Positions 34,136 through 46,084 of a DNA stretch of 64,000 nucleotides are shown here, one piece after another. A program made the position numbers and the translations under genes. Source of the stretch: Chinchilla lanigera (Eukaryota > Chordata > Mammalia > Rodentia > Chinchillidae); assembly GCF_000276665.1 (NCBI RefSeq), contig NW_004955404.1:33420422-33484421 (forward strand). Direction: 5' to 3'. Every line of letters begins with the position of its first letter. Position 1 is the first letter of the stretch. The notes below the pieces were generated by a model. The model ran no database searches. It was not told where the DNA came from and saw only the letters and a program-made list of their open reading frames with translations.

Positions 34136-35224
34136 CATTAAAATGTAAAAATCAGAATGTTCTGGAATACTCATAATCAAATGTGCTTATCAGAAAAAGA
34201 AATCATGCAGATGTTTTTAAAGCAAGCAGAATCCAAATTAGTCATTCATGATTTCTGCTGATCATATTAGAATCATCATTTCTGCTGATCATTGGAATCA
34301 CCTTTACTAGAAGAGGGTAAAACCTCTTAAAATACCCTTGACTTTTTTCCCCATGAGCAATATTTAAACACAAAATTAGGGGAATAAAAGCTTTTAGCGG
34401 CAGATGATTCTTTATCGCAGACCATTTCCTCCCAGTGAGTAGTCCCTCTGGCATTCCCGGAGAATTAACCTTTGCTGCTGCTTCTTACCTGATGCATCAC
34501 CTGAATAAAAAGCACACATGACACAGCGTCATGTATTCACTCGCTCAGCCCCAAGCAAGCGTGAGCACACAGCACCCTCTGATTCAGCAAACAGGAGACC
34601 TAGGTCACCCACCTACTACCAAGGGACACACTAGCTGATCCAGAAAACTCATGCTCATCACAGGAAAAAGAAGCCAGTCAGCGTCAAGTAAGCAAGGCCT
34701 TCCCCTGATTAATCATTCTTTAATAAATCTGAGTATATTTGAGTCACAAGTCTGTGGCAGCCCTATGAAACCTTGAGAAGAAAGAAACATGTAAACACGC
34801 ATGCTAATAAGGCAAAGCCTGGGAATGTTCGGGCAGTTCATAGTCAAGTTACTTTCTGTATGACAAGGCTAAGCTCTGCAACCAGGGCAAAGTTCTCTTT
34901 GATGTTTCTCTAATCTTTTGGTGGAGTGGCTTAAAAATGGAGGAGAAAGGGGGTGGTACTTATAGGGAATGGAAGAGTAAGGAGTAGAAGGAAAAAAAGA
35001 ATGAAAACAAAGAAGAAAAGCAATATTCCACTCAGTCATCAAAATAAATGAGTTTTCCTGACGCTCTCTGTGTTAATGTAAGTTTATATTTCATATATGG
35101 GACATATGCTTTTGCCTATTTTTAACATTTTCATTGCATAAAGTAGAACTCTAGGGTAGCCAGGCTGCAAGAGAGCTAAGAAGTTAATTGCAGAAAGAAT
35201 ACAGAGACCATGGGAGCTGTTCGG
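34136..35224. other. Non-coding DNA with a short tandem duplication
   Basis: A 27-bp unit beginning ATTTCTGCTGATCAT occurs twice in tandem at 34251-34303. No gene was recognised. Confidence 0.55.
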
Positions 35225-35470
35225 CAAGGTGATTAAGAACTGTAGCTTTAGAATCAGGCCCTGCTGGGTGGCTTCAAATAGAATCTCCACCACTTTCCAG
35301 CCCTGAACTTAGGCATGCTATTGAAACCTTAAAACATTCTGTTTCCTCATTTGTTCCCCATAAGTAATAATACGTATCTTACTAGATTTCATTAAAGGTC
35401 AGATGAGATAGTGCCTATAAAAAAAAGTTTACCAAGAATTTGGCATTTGGTAGATAATCAATAAACAATA
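35225..35470 (+). mobile_element. MIR SINE, nearly full length
   Basis: The 5' tRNA-like part ('gctttagaatcaggccctgc'), the core ('cctgaacttaggcatgctat' and 'ctgtttcctcatttgttccc') and the 3' part ('tttggcatttggtagataat') are in the right order. Confidence 0.8.
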
Positions 35471-36084
35471 ACCATTACTATCACTATGAAAACTTGAAAT
35501 GTTGACTCTGACCTCAGCTAAGCAAGATTAGTAAAATTCTGTACACCTGAAAACAGATTATTTTCTCTTTCCTTTTGCTTTTATAACTGAACCCAGTCAG
35601 GTTCTAGAAACCTAAATGGCCTGCAAGTGCCATTAGTAGATCTAATTGCTGTCTTTTATTCTAATTATAGTACTGGTAGCTTTGCATCTGAATTACTAAT
35701 AGACCTTTCAGCGTGTATTGAGACTTAGCTTGGTTCTGAAGGTTCAAAACATAACAAGCTTCCATAGCAAGTCCCAAATATTCAGCAACAATAAACTACT
35801 TTTACAAAAATAAAATAAAATAAAGAGCATGGAGAAGTGCACATTAGTGTCTTTAAAAAAAAAAGAACATTCTGTGTTGCAACACTAACATTAATTAGGA
35901 AATGTTCCCTTAGGCCAGGAAGCAACTTAATGTGATTTGAAGCCAGTGGATAACTGGTGTTTAGAGAGCATCATGGGATGTGGCCAAGATCCCCATCCCT
36001 ATACTTGTGGAGACCTTGGAGAATATCTAATTGAGCTGTTGCTATACCTCACCCCCTCTACACACTTCCCATGTATAAATATTG

Positions 36085-36235
36085 ATCCTCAGGCCACCCC
36101 ATAACGTAAGTACTATTTTATGCCCATTTTCTAGGTGAAAAACTGAAGCACAGCAAGATTAATTCTCTGGCTCAAGGTTACACAGCTAGCAGTTGGATGT
36201 GGCTGTATTCAAACCAGTTGGTGTTGAACACTAGT
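36085..36235 (-). mobile_element. MIR SINE
   Basis: 'ctattttatgcccattttct', 'aggtgaaaaactgaagcaca' and 'ggttacacagctagcagttg' are the reversed MIR core. It carries degraded flanks. Confidence 0.7.
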
Positions 36236-36359
36236 CCCTGGATTATGTTACAACACATGACCGTTGGTGAAAGCTGTCAATGTTAAGTAGAACTTGACAT
36301 TCCTACATTGTGGTGTTAAAAACTTACAGTTACTGTGAACGAGTAAGTAAAACTGCTGA

Positions 36360-36730
36360 TATTAAGAGGAAAAAATGTTTCCTCTACCACTTGGATCTGA
36401 GGCTTGGGGGCCTTCAAATTAACTGAGAACAGACTGATTAACAGGAGAAAAGACAAGATTTATTTACACAAACACATAACAATGAGTATCAAAGACTTAT
36501 GCATATCAATTTAACAAGAAGGTAGCTTAGAGTAAGGAAGGTCCTGCTGTGCTTTTTGATGCTATTCGTAATGGACAGACTTTCTCCACCCTTGATGAAT
36601 TTGAAGGAACCGTGAGGATGGATTGATGGCAACTGTATTTTCAGGAAGTTCTGTTTGGTGGGGAGGGCGTTCAGATAAGATTTCTTTCCACATCTTCTAT
36701 AGCACAAATGTTACCTCTTTAAAATAATCT
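36360..36730 (-). mobile_element. Possible ERVL-type LTR
   Basis: 'gccttcaaattaactgagaa', 'cagactgattaacaggagaa' and 'aagacaagatttatttac' read in reverse as an LTR end with AATAAATCTTGTCTT. The far end was not located, so the assignment is tentative. Confidence 0.4.
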
Positions 36731-37679
36731 TTATACCAACTGTGGTGGGGCTGAGTGAAACCCAACGCTAATATAGTCACCTCTCAGATGGGCAAGCCCA
36801 GATAGGTTATGTTCCAATTATATTCAAATTAGCTTTGAATAATCTGCATCCGTGATTAGTTTTTAGTTACTGAGTTTGAAAGTCACTTTGAACTTTTGAG
36901 TCGGACATTTTTTATATGTATAAGCAATAGCATCTTAGTAATTTTCATTTTAGACAGCTCTTGACCCATAACACAAGCCAAGTAAATATTTATTGAATGG
37001 GCAAATGAATCACTGTAAATATTCATTTGTCTTATGCTCATATAAATAAGAGATAGCTTTCCATATACTTATTGCCATCACTTATTTGAAATATTAATTT
37101 GTTTTTATTTATAAATGAACAATTGTAGTGAGATGACTTGAAGTTCACTGAGTAACCTGGGAGGAAATCCACGTTCTCATATATTGGACAGGACATTAGT
37201 ATCAGTTAACCATGTACCAAAACTCTTCTTTTACATCTCACTGTTACAGTTATATATCTAAAAATTACATATTTAGAAGTTGAGATTTATTATAAAGGCA
37301 TTAGCTCAAGTAACATGGAAGCAGATGTCCCATGATCTGTTTTCTGCAAGCTGGAGACGTGGTGTAGTTTGAAAGCCTAAGGGCGAAAGGGCTGGTGATT
37401 TCATATCCATTCTAAGTGTAAAGACCTGGGAAGGAGCAGCACCAAAGGCATAAAGAGACCAACATCCTGGCTCCAGCCCCGGGCAGAGAGACGGTGAACC
37501 CGGCACTCCTCTACCGGTCTGTTCTACTCAGGCTCTTCCTGAACTGTGTGGTGCACATCTACTTGGGCTGATTGTCAGTTACGTGACAAACACTTCAAAG
37601 TACAATAGAAAAGAAAATCATAATATCCAGAAATCACTGAAAACCACAAATCCACAGACTACCTGTAGGGGAGTGTGAA
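36731..37679. other. Non-coding DNA, nothing recognised
   Basis: No gene or named repeat was seen. Confidence 0.5.
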
Positions 37680-37800
37680 CCTTGACGGTGGAAGCCAGCC
37701 ACACGGGGTTCACAACCTATCCTACCACCTACCAGCTTTGTGAATGTCGCAGGCAAACTGCTGGTTTTCTCACTGGTAAAAACTCTTAGGGTAGGCAGCT
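37680..37800 (+). mobile_element. MIR SINE, diverged
   Basis: 'gccagccacacggggttcac', 'ctaccacctaccagctttgt' and 'ctgctggttttctcactgg' match the MIR body. Confidence 0.6.
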
Positions 37801-37839
37801 CTGGTCAGCGCAGCTGATGGTCACTGGCTAAAAGGCTCC

Positions 37840-37965
37840 CTAGAATGTGTATCCCATGAGGACAGGGATTTGGGGGTTTGGGGGTCAGTTTTGTGCCCTG
37901 TTGTGTATTCCCAGCACCTGGCCTGGTATCTCTGCCACAGCGTGTGCTTAACAAATTAAGTGAAA
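37840..37965 (+). mobile_element. L2 LINE 3' end
   Basis: 'gaatgtgtatcccatgagga', 'cagggatttgggggtt', 'tattcccagcacctggcctg' and 'gtgtgcttaacaaat' follow the conserved L2 3' UTR. Confidence 0.8.
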
Positions 37966-38254
37966 GCCCCTGGAAGTGCTTCCTGCTTCTCCTTCAGTAA
38001 GTCTTTGAAGTCTGCTAAAGTACAGGCTCCCACTCCTGCTGTTAGCTGAATAGACATCAGGGTGGACAAAAGAAAACAATTCAAGGAGAAACCTGAGGAT
38101 ACGGGGCTCGTGTATTAAAGCAAAGAGAAGATTTTACTGCCCCACTGGTGAACACTGCAAAAGAGCAGGTTTGTCAGGTAGAGGAACATAAGCCTCTCAG
38201 AGGTTCGAGCGGTTATTAGAAGATCAGAAATTTCAAAGCTCAGAGCACAGATCA

Positions 38255-38330
38255 CAAGCAGAGGCGGGTGGGGACGCTGTTGAAAATGCAGATTCCCAGA
38301 CTCCACTCGCAGATGCTCTGCTTCAGGACT
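38255..38330 (+). mobile_element. MER20-like fragment
   Basis: 'gttgaaaatgcagattccca' and 'gactccactcgcagatgctc' resemble an internal part of a MER20 element. Confidence 0.45.
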
Positions 38331-39194
38331 CTGCTTTCTTCACATGGTAAGTGCTCTTTGGCCGGTGCTCATGGAACCAGCTCTGAGGAATCAAAGAGGG
38401 AAAGGGGAGAGGCCCAGTGTGCCAAAGTCAACCTCCGCTGACTTCCCAGCTGTGCCAAGGGCTGACCCTGGTGGGGAGGCTTCACTAGTGTGGGTAACGT
38501 GATTTCATATTTTTGGGTGGAAAATCAGCTGTGCGTGCCAAAGATCAATATTGTGTTTCATCTGAGATTCTCTCTTCGCTTTCTCCTGCCACACCTTTCA
38601 AACTGTGGTGATGGGAACAATAACAAGCCTGTGTTGTTTGGTTTCCTCGGAGCTATTTCTTATATATCTCCTTAAAATTATGTGTTCATTGTTGTACAGG
38701 TTTGAACTTAAGCACAGAGCGATAGGAAAGAAAGAAAAGTAGAGACCAACTCTTTGATCTTTTTTGGTGGCTGTCCTTTTCTTACCTCAAAAATATGCTT
38801 TGTGTTACAAATTTATGCCAAGGAACCTAAAGGGTCTCAAACTTTTAGCGGACTCTTATTTCCATAAGAGTTATAGGTGGAAATGGGAAAGAGTTTCATT
38901 CCCAAAACCTCTTCATTTTGTGAGGAAGTGATGTGGATCAGAATACAAAGGGGAAAGTTAGAATGAAAAGAAAGAGATTAATCTGGTTTCAGAATCACTT
39001 TATTTATGAAGAAGGAGGTGGAAGGGCAAGCACACATGAATCTCATCCTGACTACACTGCTGGCAAGCTGTCTGGCCCTGGAAACAACACAAACTCGCCG
39101 AGGCTCCTTCTTGTGTAAGACAGTAGCTCCAGGAGATTAACACTGCTGTCCTCCTATAAGTGAAACTTTGTGACTACGGTGGTCACATTCTTCT
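38331..39194. other. Non-coding DNA, nothing recognised
   Basis: No gene or named repeat was seen. Short plus-strand frames at 38490 and 38933 carry no recognisable domain. Confidence 0.5.
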
Positions 39195-39197
39195 TCT

Positions 39198-39299
39198 AGG
39201 GGCCGGGGATATAGCAAAGCAGCACAGTGCCTGGCAAGTGCAAGGTCCTGAGTTCGATTCCTAGTACAAAAAAAAACCCCAAAAAAAACAAAAAAAAAA
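39198..39299 (+). mobile_element. ID SINE
   Basis: 'ggggccggggatatagcaaa', 'cctggcaagtgcaaggtcct' and 'gagttcgattcctagtac' are followed by an A/C-interrupted A tail. TCACATTCTT before and ACACATTCTT after suggest the target-site duplication. Confidence 0.93.
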
Positions 39300-39444
39300 C
39301 ACATTCTTTTTCTAAAGAAGCATTCAACAAAATACCACAAAGCAAAATTGTAGCCAATTCTTGATTATCTCTTAAGAGAGCAACGTATTGATATAGGGAA
39401 AAAAAAAAAAACTCCCAACCTGAAAGATACCTGGGACTAGTTCG

Positions 39445-40007
39445 TGTTCTTTAAAATTGAAGAATGAATTTTTAGGAAAAACAGAGGTTAACAGCAGAAT
39501 ATACTTGTTGAGGGAAAGAAAGCTTCTGCCTGAGAGAGGAACAGAAGGGGGGCCGAGTGGGTTGCCCAAGGAATCTGTCTTTTCCAGGGATTTGTATAGA
39601 ACAAAACTACGAGGTAAGGCAGTTCAAAGTGTCGGGGGAAATGGGAAATCACAAGGTGGGCATGAGGTGGGACAAAGCTATGGTCAGCCAATAAGAACTG
39701 TTCAGGTAAAATTGATTAAATCAGGATCAGATGGGGAATGAAGTAGCAAGTGGGCATGAATACAGAATAGGGGCCTTTCCCGTAAAGGGTTGGGTCAGTG
39801 ACTCTTCCAGGTGATCGCTACCTATTTAGAATATCAGTCCCTGATGTCCATCCCTAGGGAGGTTTGTGGGTATTTTGTCTTGAGGTACGGCCTGCAGCAA
39901 GTACCTCTCCATTTGCAAGGTACCTTGTCTGCCATACTGACTCCTTCGAGGGCCTGGCCTTGTCAGACTGCCAATAATATTTCTATATAACTCAGCTGTC
40001 TGTAACA
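39445..40007 (-). mobile_element. Solo LTR of an endogenous retrovirus
   Basis: It is collinear with the LTR at 52620-53174, from TGTTCTTT to the terminal ACA. Both share 'aatgggaaatcacaaggtgg' and 'gcatgaggtgggacaaa' among others. On the minus strand it has a TATA-like TATACAAATCC at 39588-39600 and an inverted CCAAT box near 39690. No polypurine tract or internal sequence adjoins it, so it is a solo LTR. No clear target-site duplication was found. Confidence 0.78.
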
Positions 40008-40121
40008 GTACTGCAAATCATTCATAAGCTCTATCGATAGGCTTCCCAGCATAATGAAGCTGTCATCTACAGGTCCACTGTGGGTCTCCTTGATCTTTTC
40101 ATCATTCAAAGCATTAGTCTG

Positions 40122-40236
40122 GGGGCTGGGGATTTAGCTCAGCGGCAAAAGCGCCTGCCTGGCAAGCGCAAGGTCGTGAGTTCGGTTCCCAGTACCGGAG
40201 AAAAACCGAAAAACCAAAAAAAAAAAACCAAACAAA
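40122..40236 (+). mobile_element. ID SINE, young, with target-site duplication
   Basis: It is a consensus-like copy with GTACCGGAGAAAAACC and an A/C-rich tail. Perfect 15-bp direct repeats CAAAGCATTAGTCTG lie at 40107-40121 and 40237-40251. Confidence 0.98.
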
Positions 40237-40251
40237 CAAAGCATTAGTCTG

Positions 40252-43200
40252 AACTGGGCTCTGTTATCTATGTTTCCTTTTTATATGACTCACTCCTAAT
40301 CAGGAAAGTAGGGGTATTTTGCATATTTTAAATAAATGGGTATTTTGCTGTACAGATTCTTTCCTACAACCTGAGTGTAAAGTGAGACCCTCAAATCTCT
40401 TTGTAATTTTCTAATGGTTAAACAATTAGGCCAACTGTTAACCAGTCAATAAATGAACAAATGTAGTATTTATGGAGCAGCTACCAATAGAGCAGAACCA
40501 TGCTAAGCAACACAGGAAACGTCACCTAGCCTCAAGTTCACAGAATTTATCATCTCTGTTTACTGAGGGGACACACTCGCCCACCTGAAATAGACCAGAA
40601 AAATCGTTAACAAAATGCTTCAGTACAAATATTTCTAGCTGGAGAGAAGGGAATAATCTTTGTAAGAAGAATCTAACTCTGTAATCCACATGCTAAATGG
40701 CAAAGATATGAACAAAACCCCAAACTGGGTGCACCATCTTACTAGCTCTTACCGTGCTTGGCGCACTGCTTGAAAGCTAAATAAGATGACCTTCGGCTGA
40801 GAAGATAGCATAATGTGATTCAAGATTAAATTTCAGACACAACTCAGAAGCACTTTTTTAAATATGATTTTCAAATTCCCAAGGGGAGTCAACTTTTTAA
40901 GAAGAGTTCTTTAATATGTTTTTGAAATCTTTTGTAACCTCTAAAGAAATATTTTTCAATTGTACTGGACAAGGAACAGAGATTCTTAATGGCAAGTTTG
41001 TACCATGCTTGAAAATTAGCTAGAAAAAAGGACAAATCCTATGGGTTTTGTCTTCTTAGAGATTTTTTTTTTCATAAACAAAGAGAAGGTCCTTATAATA
41101 GAAAACTAGTTCCAAGATATACAACTTAAGAGAGATATGGGAAAGGAATTATTTTTCTCCAAAATACTTTCCTCCCTTGTCCTAAATGGTTATTGCGTTG
41201 GGCTCCCCCACCCCCATGGAACAATGGGCTGTTATTTCCACAAAATAAACTGTGCAGGCAATCAAAAAATACTTTTCTAATGGAAGTCAGATAAAAGAAA
41301 GCCCCCTCCTTAACAAAAACAAAAGCTATCTCCAGCCCTGTAGTTCATATTCAAATGGAAGAAAATAAAAAAGAGCTTTTAACATAATGATTTTAATGTT
41401 TAAAAAGTGCCATCCCCACTTGCACATTTCCAAGCATGGAAGTGCCAGGCGACTCAGAGGGCTGGAGCGGGCGGGAGGCAGATCAGAGAACAAACACTCC
41501 TTGACACCCTGGCCTCATCATGCCACGGGCACACAATGATTACGAAATAAAAAGTAGTTCCTCAAGTGTGTCTGATTGTCTCTTGAATACCAGGACTTCT
41601 GTTTGAGCTTTGTTCTCAAACAGCTGCTCAGGACATTTAATTGCAAATCTAGCTGTAGGTAAAACTATAGGTAATGGTTCTGTTCGGGAGCATTTGCTGT
41701 ACGAGCTGTGTTTGCATAAAACTGAATCCAATCTGCACAGCAGCCTTCAAATTAGACACTGCAAGCAGACAGAGAAACTGAGACCCAAATGCTTAACTCG
41801 TTAACCCTTGGTTATGCAACTGTAAAGGGATCCAAGCTTTGAACACAGTTCTTGCTGGCTCGGAAGCACTGGCTGGACCTCCTTTTCCTCCCCACTCCCC
41901 GCCCTCCCCATCTACCCTAAGTTCTCGAACTTCCCCAGGGTCTTCGTGTCATGGAGGAAGTAAAAACAATTCACTTAACTTGTTAATGATTTAATGTGTT
42001 ATCTGTCCAAGAATTGTACTGGAGAGAATAATATTTGAACATGGGTCTCTAGTGGCAACATTTCAAAGCATCTGGAAGGAAGGATTTGTTAAGGCTGAGG
42101 GGAAACTTGGCCACATCTCTCAAGGCTTCCCCTGTAGGGTCACCTGCGTTGTACAAATTCGGGGTTAGGTACATGGGAGTCTAAGACCAGGGCAGCCGTG
42201 GAGTCTAAGACCAGGGTGGCCGTGGAGTCGTGTAGGCACCATTGACACCGCAGTGGTCCTGTAGCACCACACCTCATGTTATCATCCATCATTAGCAACT
42301 AAAGAAACTTTACTGATCACCTCTGTCTAGTGTCTGCTTATTTAACTGAAGCGAAAATTGAACCATACGACATTAGGTAACTGCCTTATTAATCGCAGAT
42401 CTAGAATTAGAATTAACATCCTAAGTGGGGGTCAGAAGTGGGAGAAGATGTTTGTGGTCTTCTAAGTTGGGTCTAATAGTTGATGCTTCAAAAAAAATGA
42501 ATAGCATTCCAACTCCTTTGATGGCTCAAATGCTAAGGACTGACCCGATAAATCATATGAAGGTAATCACAAAGACATGGAGCAGACTCACAATCCGGGA
42601 ACGAGTTTTTCCTCTATGAATAATACAACAGGTATTCCAACCCCAAATTTTCCAGTTTAGCAGTAGACTTCCTAGCTTCATGGGTCTATGACTATTCCAG
42701 ATTACAGAGCATCTATAACTTCTAGAAGAAAAATAAGCAGTTTTGGAAATTCTGTTCTGATTCTGTGTGTATGTCACTAGCTTTGAGCTTAGTTATTATG
42801 GCTTTCAGATTGTGACTGCCTCAGTTTCTAGAAGAGAGCTTTGGGAGTTCTAAAAACTACTTGATTTATTGATTAGGTTGCCCACCACAGGAGAGAAACA
42901 AGCCACGTGGCCAGAGGGGCCATCCTGATAGATTCTCACCTTCTTGAGCTTCTCGATCCAAACCATGACTTAGTCCTAAGGTAGTCCTTGAAACCTGGGC
43001 CCCACTGCTTTAGAAAAAAAGTCCTGAGTATCAAGTTCCACCAGTTGGGGCTCCAGAGAAGCTACAGAAAGCTCTCTGAGAGAAGTTTCCCCTTGGGATA
43101 GTCATGCTTAGCAGAGTGCTTGACTCAGTAGTCACAATCATAACTGCTGTGAACATTCAATCTGAAATTGCCCCGCACAGCATGGATAACTGAGGCACAG

Positions 43201-43270
43201 ATTTTCATCAAAACCATTAGTTATTTTGTTCAAAGAGGAAGACAGACATCAGCAAGAGCCTGAATGCAAA
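40252..43270. other. Single-copy-looking non-coding DNA
   Basis: About 3 kb without a recognised repeat. A 24-bp unit is duplicated in tandem at 42176-42223. The part at 41400-41560 is GC-richer and may be conserved. No gene is supported. Confidence 0.5.
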
Positions 43271-43279
43271 GCTTAAGAG

Positions 43280-43954
43280 ATGCAGCTGAGGAACCTAGCT
43301 CTATTAAGAATTTGGATTTTGTTTTTAAAGCATAATCATTTTTCTGGAATGCCATTGGCTGTTTCTTCCCCCTGTAGCATAGATTGGGGATGTTACACGT
43401 TACTAATTGCACTGAAAACCACCTTTAATCCTCTTTGCTACGTTTTCTCTGTAAGAAATGTCAGTGCCAAGTTCCTTATTGAAAAAGGCAAGAGTAGACA
43501 AGATGTTTTCAAGATCCAGAGGTATTCTATCTTCACATCTTCAAAGGTAGCATATAGAAGCCTTGTCCTACTCAAGCATTTCTTAATAATAGGTCACAGT
43601 CGTTGGGGGTTAAAAAAAAGTTTCAAGGGTGTTTTCATTCTAGGGAGTTTTTGGAAGGGGAACTGGGCACCAGCACTGTGCAGAGTGACAGTGCCAGTGG
43701 AAAGTGTGTGCCCAAACAAGAAGCCCAAACTGGAAGGGAACAACAGGCAAAAAAGTGCCCCACCCTTGCACAGGAATGGTTCCGTCCGTGCCCCGTCACC
43801 AGGAGACTCCATTTTACACCCTAGGAAGTGCCAATGGCATTTGGGACACTGCTCGCATCCTGAAAGGAGACAGCTTTCCAGAGATCATACAGAGTGTTGT
43901 TGGGTTATTGGAAGATTTCAGATTCTCTACAGGAAGCACACGGATGATACCTGA
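43280..43954 (+). other. Longest open reading frame in the window, unidentified
   Basis: This frame runs 224 codons from an ATG. The N-terminal 60 residues are rich in Leu, Ile and Phe. The C-terminal 90 residues are rich in Pro, Lys, Arg, His and Ser. I recognise no domain, signal peptide cleavage site or repeat signature. Two other frames are also open across 43603-44000, which points to a locally stop-poor composition rather than selection. There is no evident promoter, and no poly-A signal was identified. A processed pseudogene of an unrecognised gene, or chance, are both possible. I do not call it a gene. Confidence 0.15.
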
Positions 43955-44087
43955 CACCTCACTTGAACATGGTACCCAACTATTAGAGAATTCCTTCTAA
44001 TAATTTTGAAGTTGAACCTGTTCTACTTTTAAAAATTTTATAGGGCAGATTTCTCTAGTTAATCTTTTGCAATTCAACAGTCATTTA
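43955..44087. other. Non-coding DNA, nothing recognised
   Basis: Short AT-rich spacer before the B1+ID composite. Confidence 0.5.
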
Positions 44088-44300
44088 AGCCTAGCATGGT
44101 GGTGTATGCCTACAGTCTGAGTTACAAAAGAGGCTGAGACAGGAAGATTGCAAGGCTGAGCCCAGTCTAAGTAACTTGGAAACTTAGTGAGGCTGTTTCA
44201 AAATTTGAAAAAAAAATTCTTTGTTGAAAGACTGGGGATGTAGCTCAATGCAAAGGCCCCAAGTTCAATCCACAGTAGAAAACAAAACAAAACCAATAAC
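44088..44300 (+). mobile_element. Composite B1+ID SINE (B1-dID type)
   Basis: A B1 part ('gcctagcatggtggtgtatg' to 'gtgaggctgtttcaaaattt') is followed at once by an ID part ('gactggggatgtagctcaat' to 'caagttcaatccacagtag') and an A-rich tail. This order, 7SL part first and tRNA part second, is that of B1-dID elements known from several non-muroid rodents. Confidence 0.8.
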
Positions 44301-45507
44301 AACAACAAAAGTCACTTACTGAGTTGCTATTAGGTGTCAAGTATAAAGACAGATGTGGTTCTCACTAGAGAAAGAAACCAGAACTGTAAAAGAATACATT
44401 AAAAATGTGCACTAGGTGTTGTGAGTAAAATAAACAGGACAGTAGAGTCAGATGAGGACAAAACAAATAGTGAACGTTAAAATCCAGTTTCCAAGTAAAA
44501 TTCCTTTCTTAGAAATTTTCTCTTTTAGGCATTTGATATAGGTTACTAATGGCATCCCTAACCGAATACTAATTTCCTACACAACCCCTCCTTCAAATAT
44601 CCAAATTATAGGTTGATGCCTCATTCAGTCAGTCAACAATTATTTAGGCACCTACTATTCGTATAAATGGTTTTCTCTTGATTTTCCACATCAAGAACCA
44701 ATGGTTTAATGACCCACAAGCTGGTTAGAAGATTTCAATGCTTGACCAGAAATATCTGAGTCTTTTGCTTGTTATTCTTTACTCAGATCTCTGGAACAAA
44801 TCCTACAAGAACCCGGGTGAGACATCTAAAATAAAAATAAAAACTACCTTACCCATCCAGGGAAATTTTACATCAGCATATCAAATTATATCCAAATAGC
44901 CAATATGAAAATCACTATCCAGATTTCATAGCATAATCAAACAAAAACAAGAAAAAAAAAGTTCCTGCAAAATATGATTTAGGTAAGATAACCAACACTG
45001 TTTATCTTCCCCTGAGCTATTGTGATGATTAATAAGATAATGTCCACAGAAGGACTTTGAAGGAGTAATGTAATGTGCTTTGAACCGTCGTCATTTTTTA
45101 TTAACGAGTCTTGACTCTGACAGCTGCCAGTTGCACTGCAGCCATGGTAAACGCTTGTCTGGCCCCGTGAAGAAAGAGAAACAGGATTCAAGAGAGCAGA
45201 TAATACGCAGTGGTGGATAACACATGCTTGGGGAGAAAGCCCCACCCCACTGGGGGAAAAGCTGAAGGTAAACCGTCGGGGAAGCAATCCAGAGGACGCA
45301 GGTGGCCTTAGGATGTGACCCAGGCTAGTTTAGAAAGAAATGCATCCCAAATCCGCACAGACAACCCTGAGCGATAACTCAGAACCCCCTACCCAGCCCA
45401 CAGCCAATCAGCTTGCTTTTATTCACCCATGGTATGCTCTTCTACAAAATACTCAGCACCCTGATGTGCGCAAGTGGTCAGTGTTAGAGATACACGAACA
45501 ATGAAAT
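44301..45507. other. Mostly unrecognised non-coding DNA
   Basis: A short L2/MIR-like motif ('cagtcaacaattatttaggc' and 'acctactatt') lies at 44625-44660. No coding frame is convincing; the 102-aa minus frame at 44979-45287 has no known domain. Confidence 0.5.
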
Positions 45508-45657
45508 AGACAGGCCTGGTGGTGCACGCGTGTGAGCCCACCGCTTGGAAGGCCAAGGAAGTTCAAAACCAACCTAGGCTGTGTAGTGAGTTCGAGGCCA
45601 GCCTTAAGTACACAGCAAGATCCTCCCTCAAGAATAAGTAAATAAGTAAATAAAATA
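45508..45657 (+). mobile_element. B1 SINE
   Basis: 'gcctggtggtgcacgcgtgt', 'gttcaaaaccaacctaggct' and 'gagttcgaggccagccttaa' are followed by an AAGTAAATAA tail. It shows the internal B1 duplication. Confidence 0.92.
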
Positions 45658-45666
45658 GCTTCTGTC

Positions 45667-45691
45667 TGCGGGGGGGCGGGGGGGGAGGCTT
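45667..45691 (+). repeat. G-rich tract
   Basis: Runs of seven and eight G, separated by single bases (gcgggggggcggggggggag), could form a G-quadruplex or reflect slippage. Confidence 0.7.
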
Positions 45692-46084
45692 ACTCTTCAG
45701 TAAGGGGGCCAGGGGGAAGAAGGTAAGGAAGCATGTAAACGAATACTTGATGCTGGGAGTGTTTTAGAAAATATGAAAGAAATACAAACAAAGTAATGGG
45801 TAAACTCAAAAGGGGGCTCCATTTTCAAGGAAAAGAAGTGCATGGAAAGTTTCAAGGAAGATTATGTCCTCAAGGACAGAGAAAGTCATTTCAGGCAGAG
45901 TGAATATCCATCACCTTGACAACGCGTGGACAGTGTCCTCTAGAGTTGTGCCAGTGACCGCAGCAGAAGGAGGGACCCTGGAGAGGAGTAAAGGCGTAAA
46001 CTGTCCTCAGTGAAAAGCAAGGCTTGGTCTGATGTTCAGGCCAACTCTGGAAATGAAGATTTATTTAGTACTCTCAATGTCTGT

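Noticed and set aside
40122..40236. tRNA gene suggested by A-box and B-box sequences in ID elements
   Set aside because: The cloverleaf is not maintained, a poly-A tail and target-site duplications are present, and many copies exist. These are tRNA-derived SINEs.
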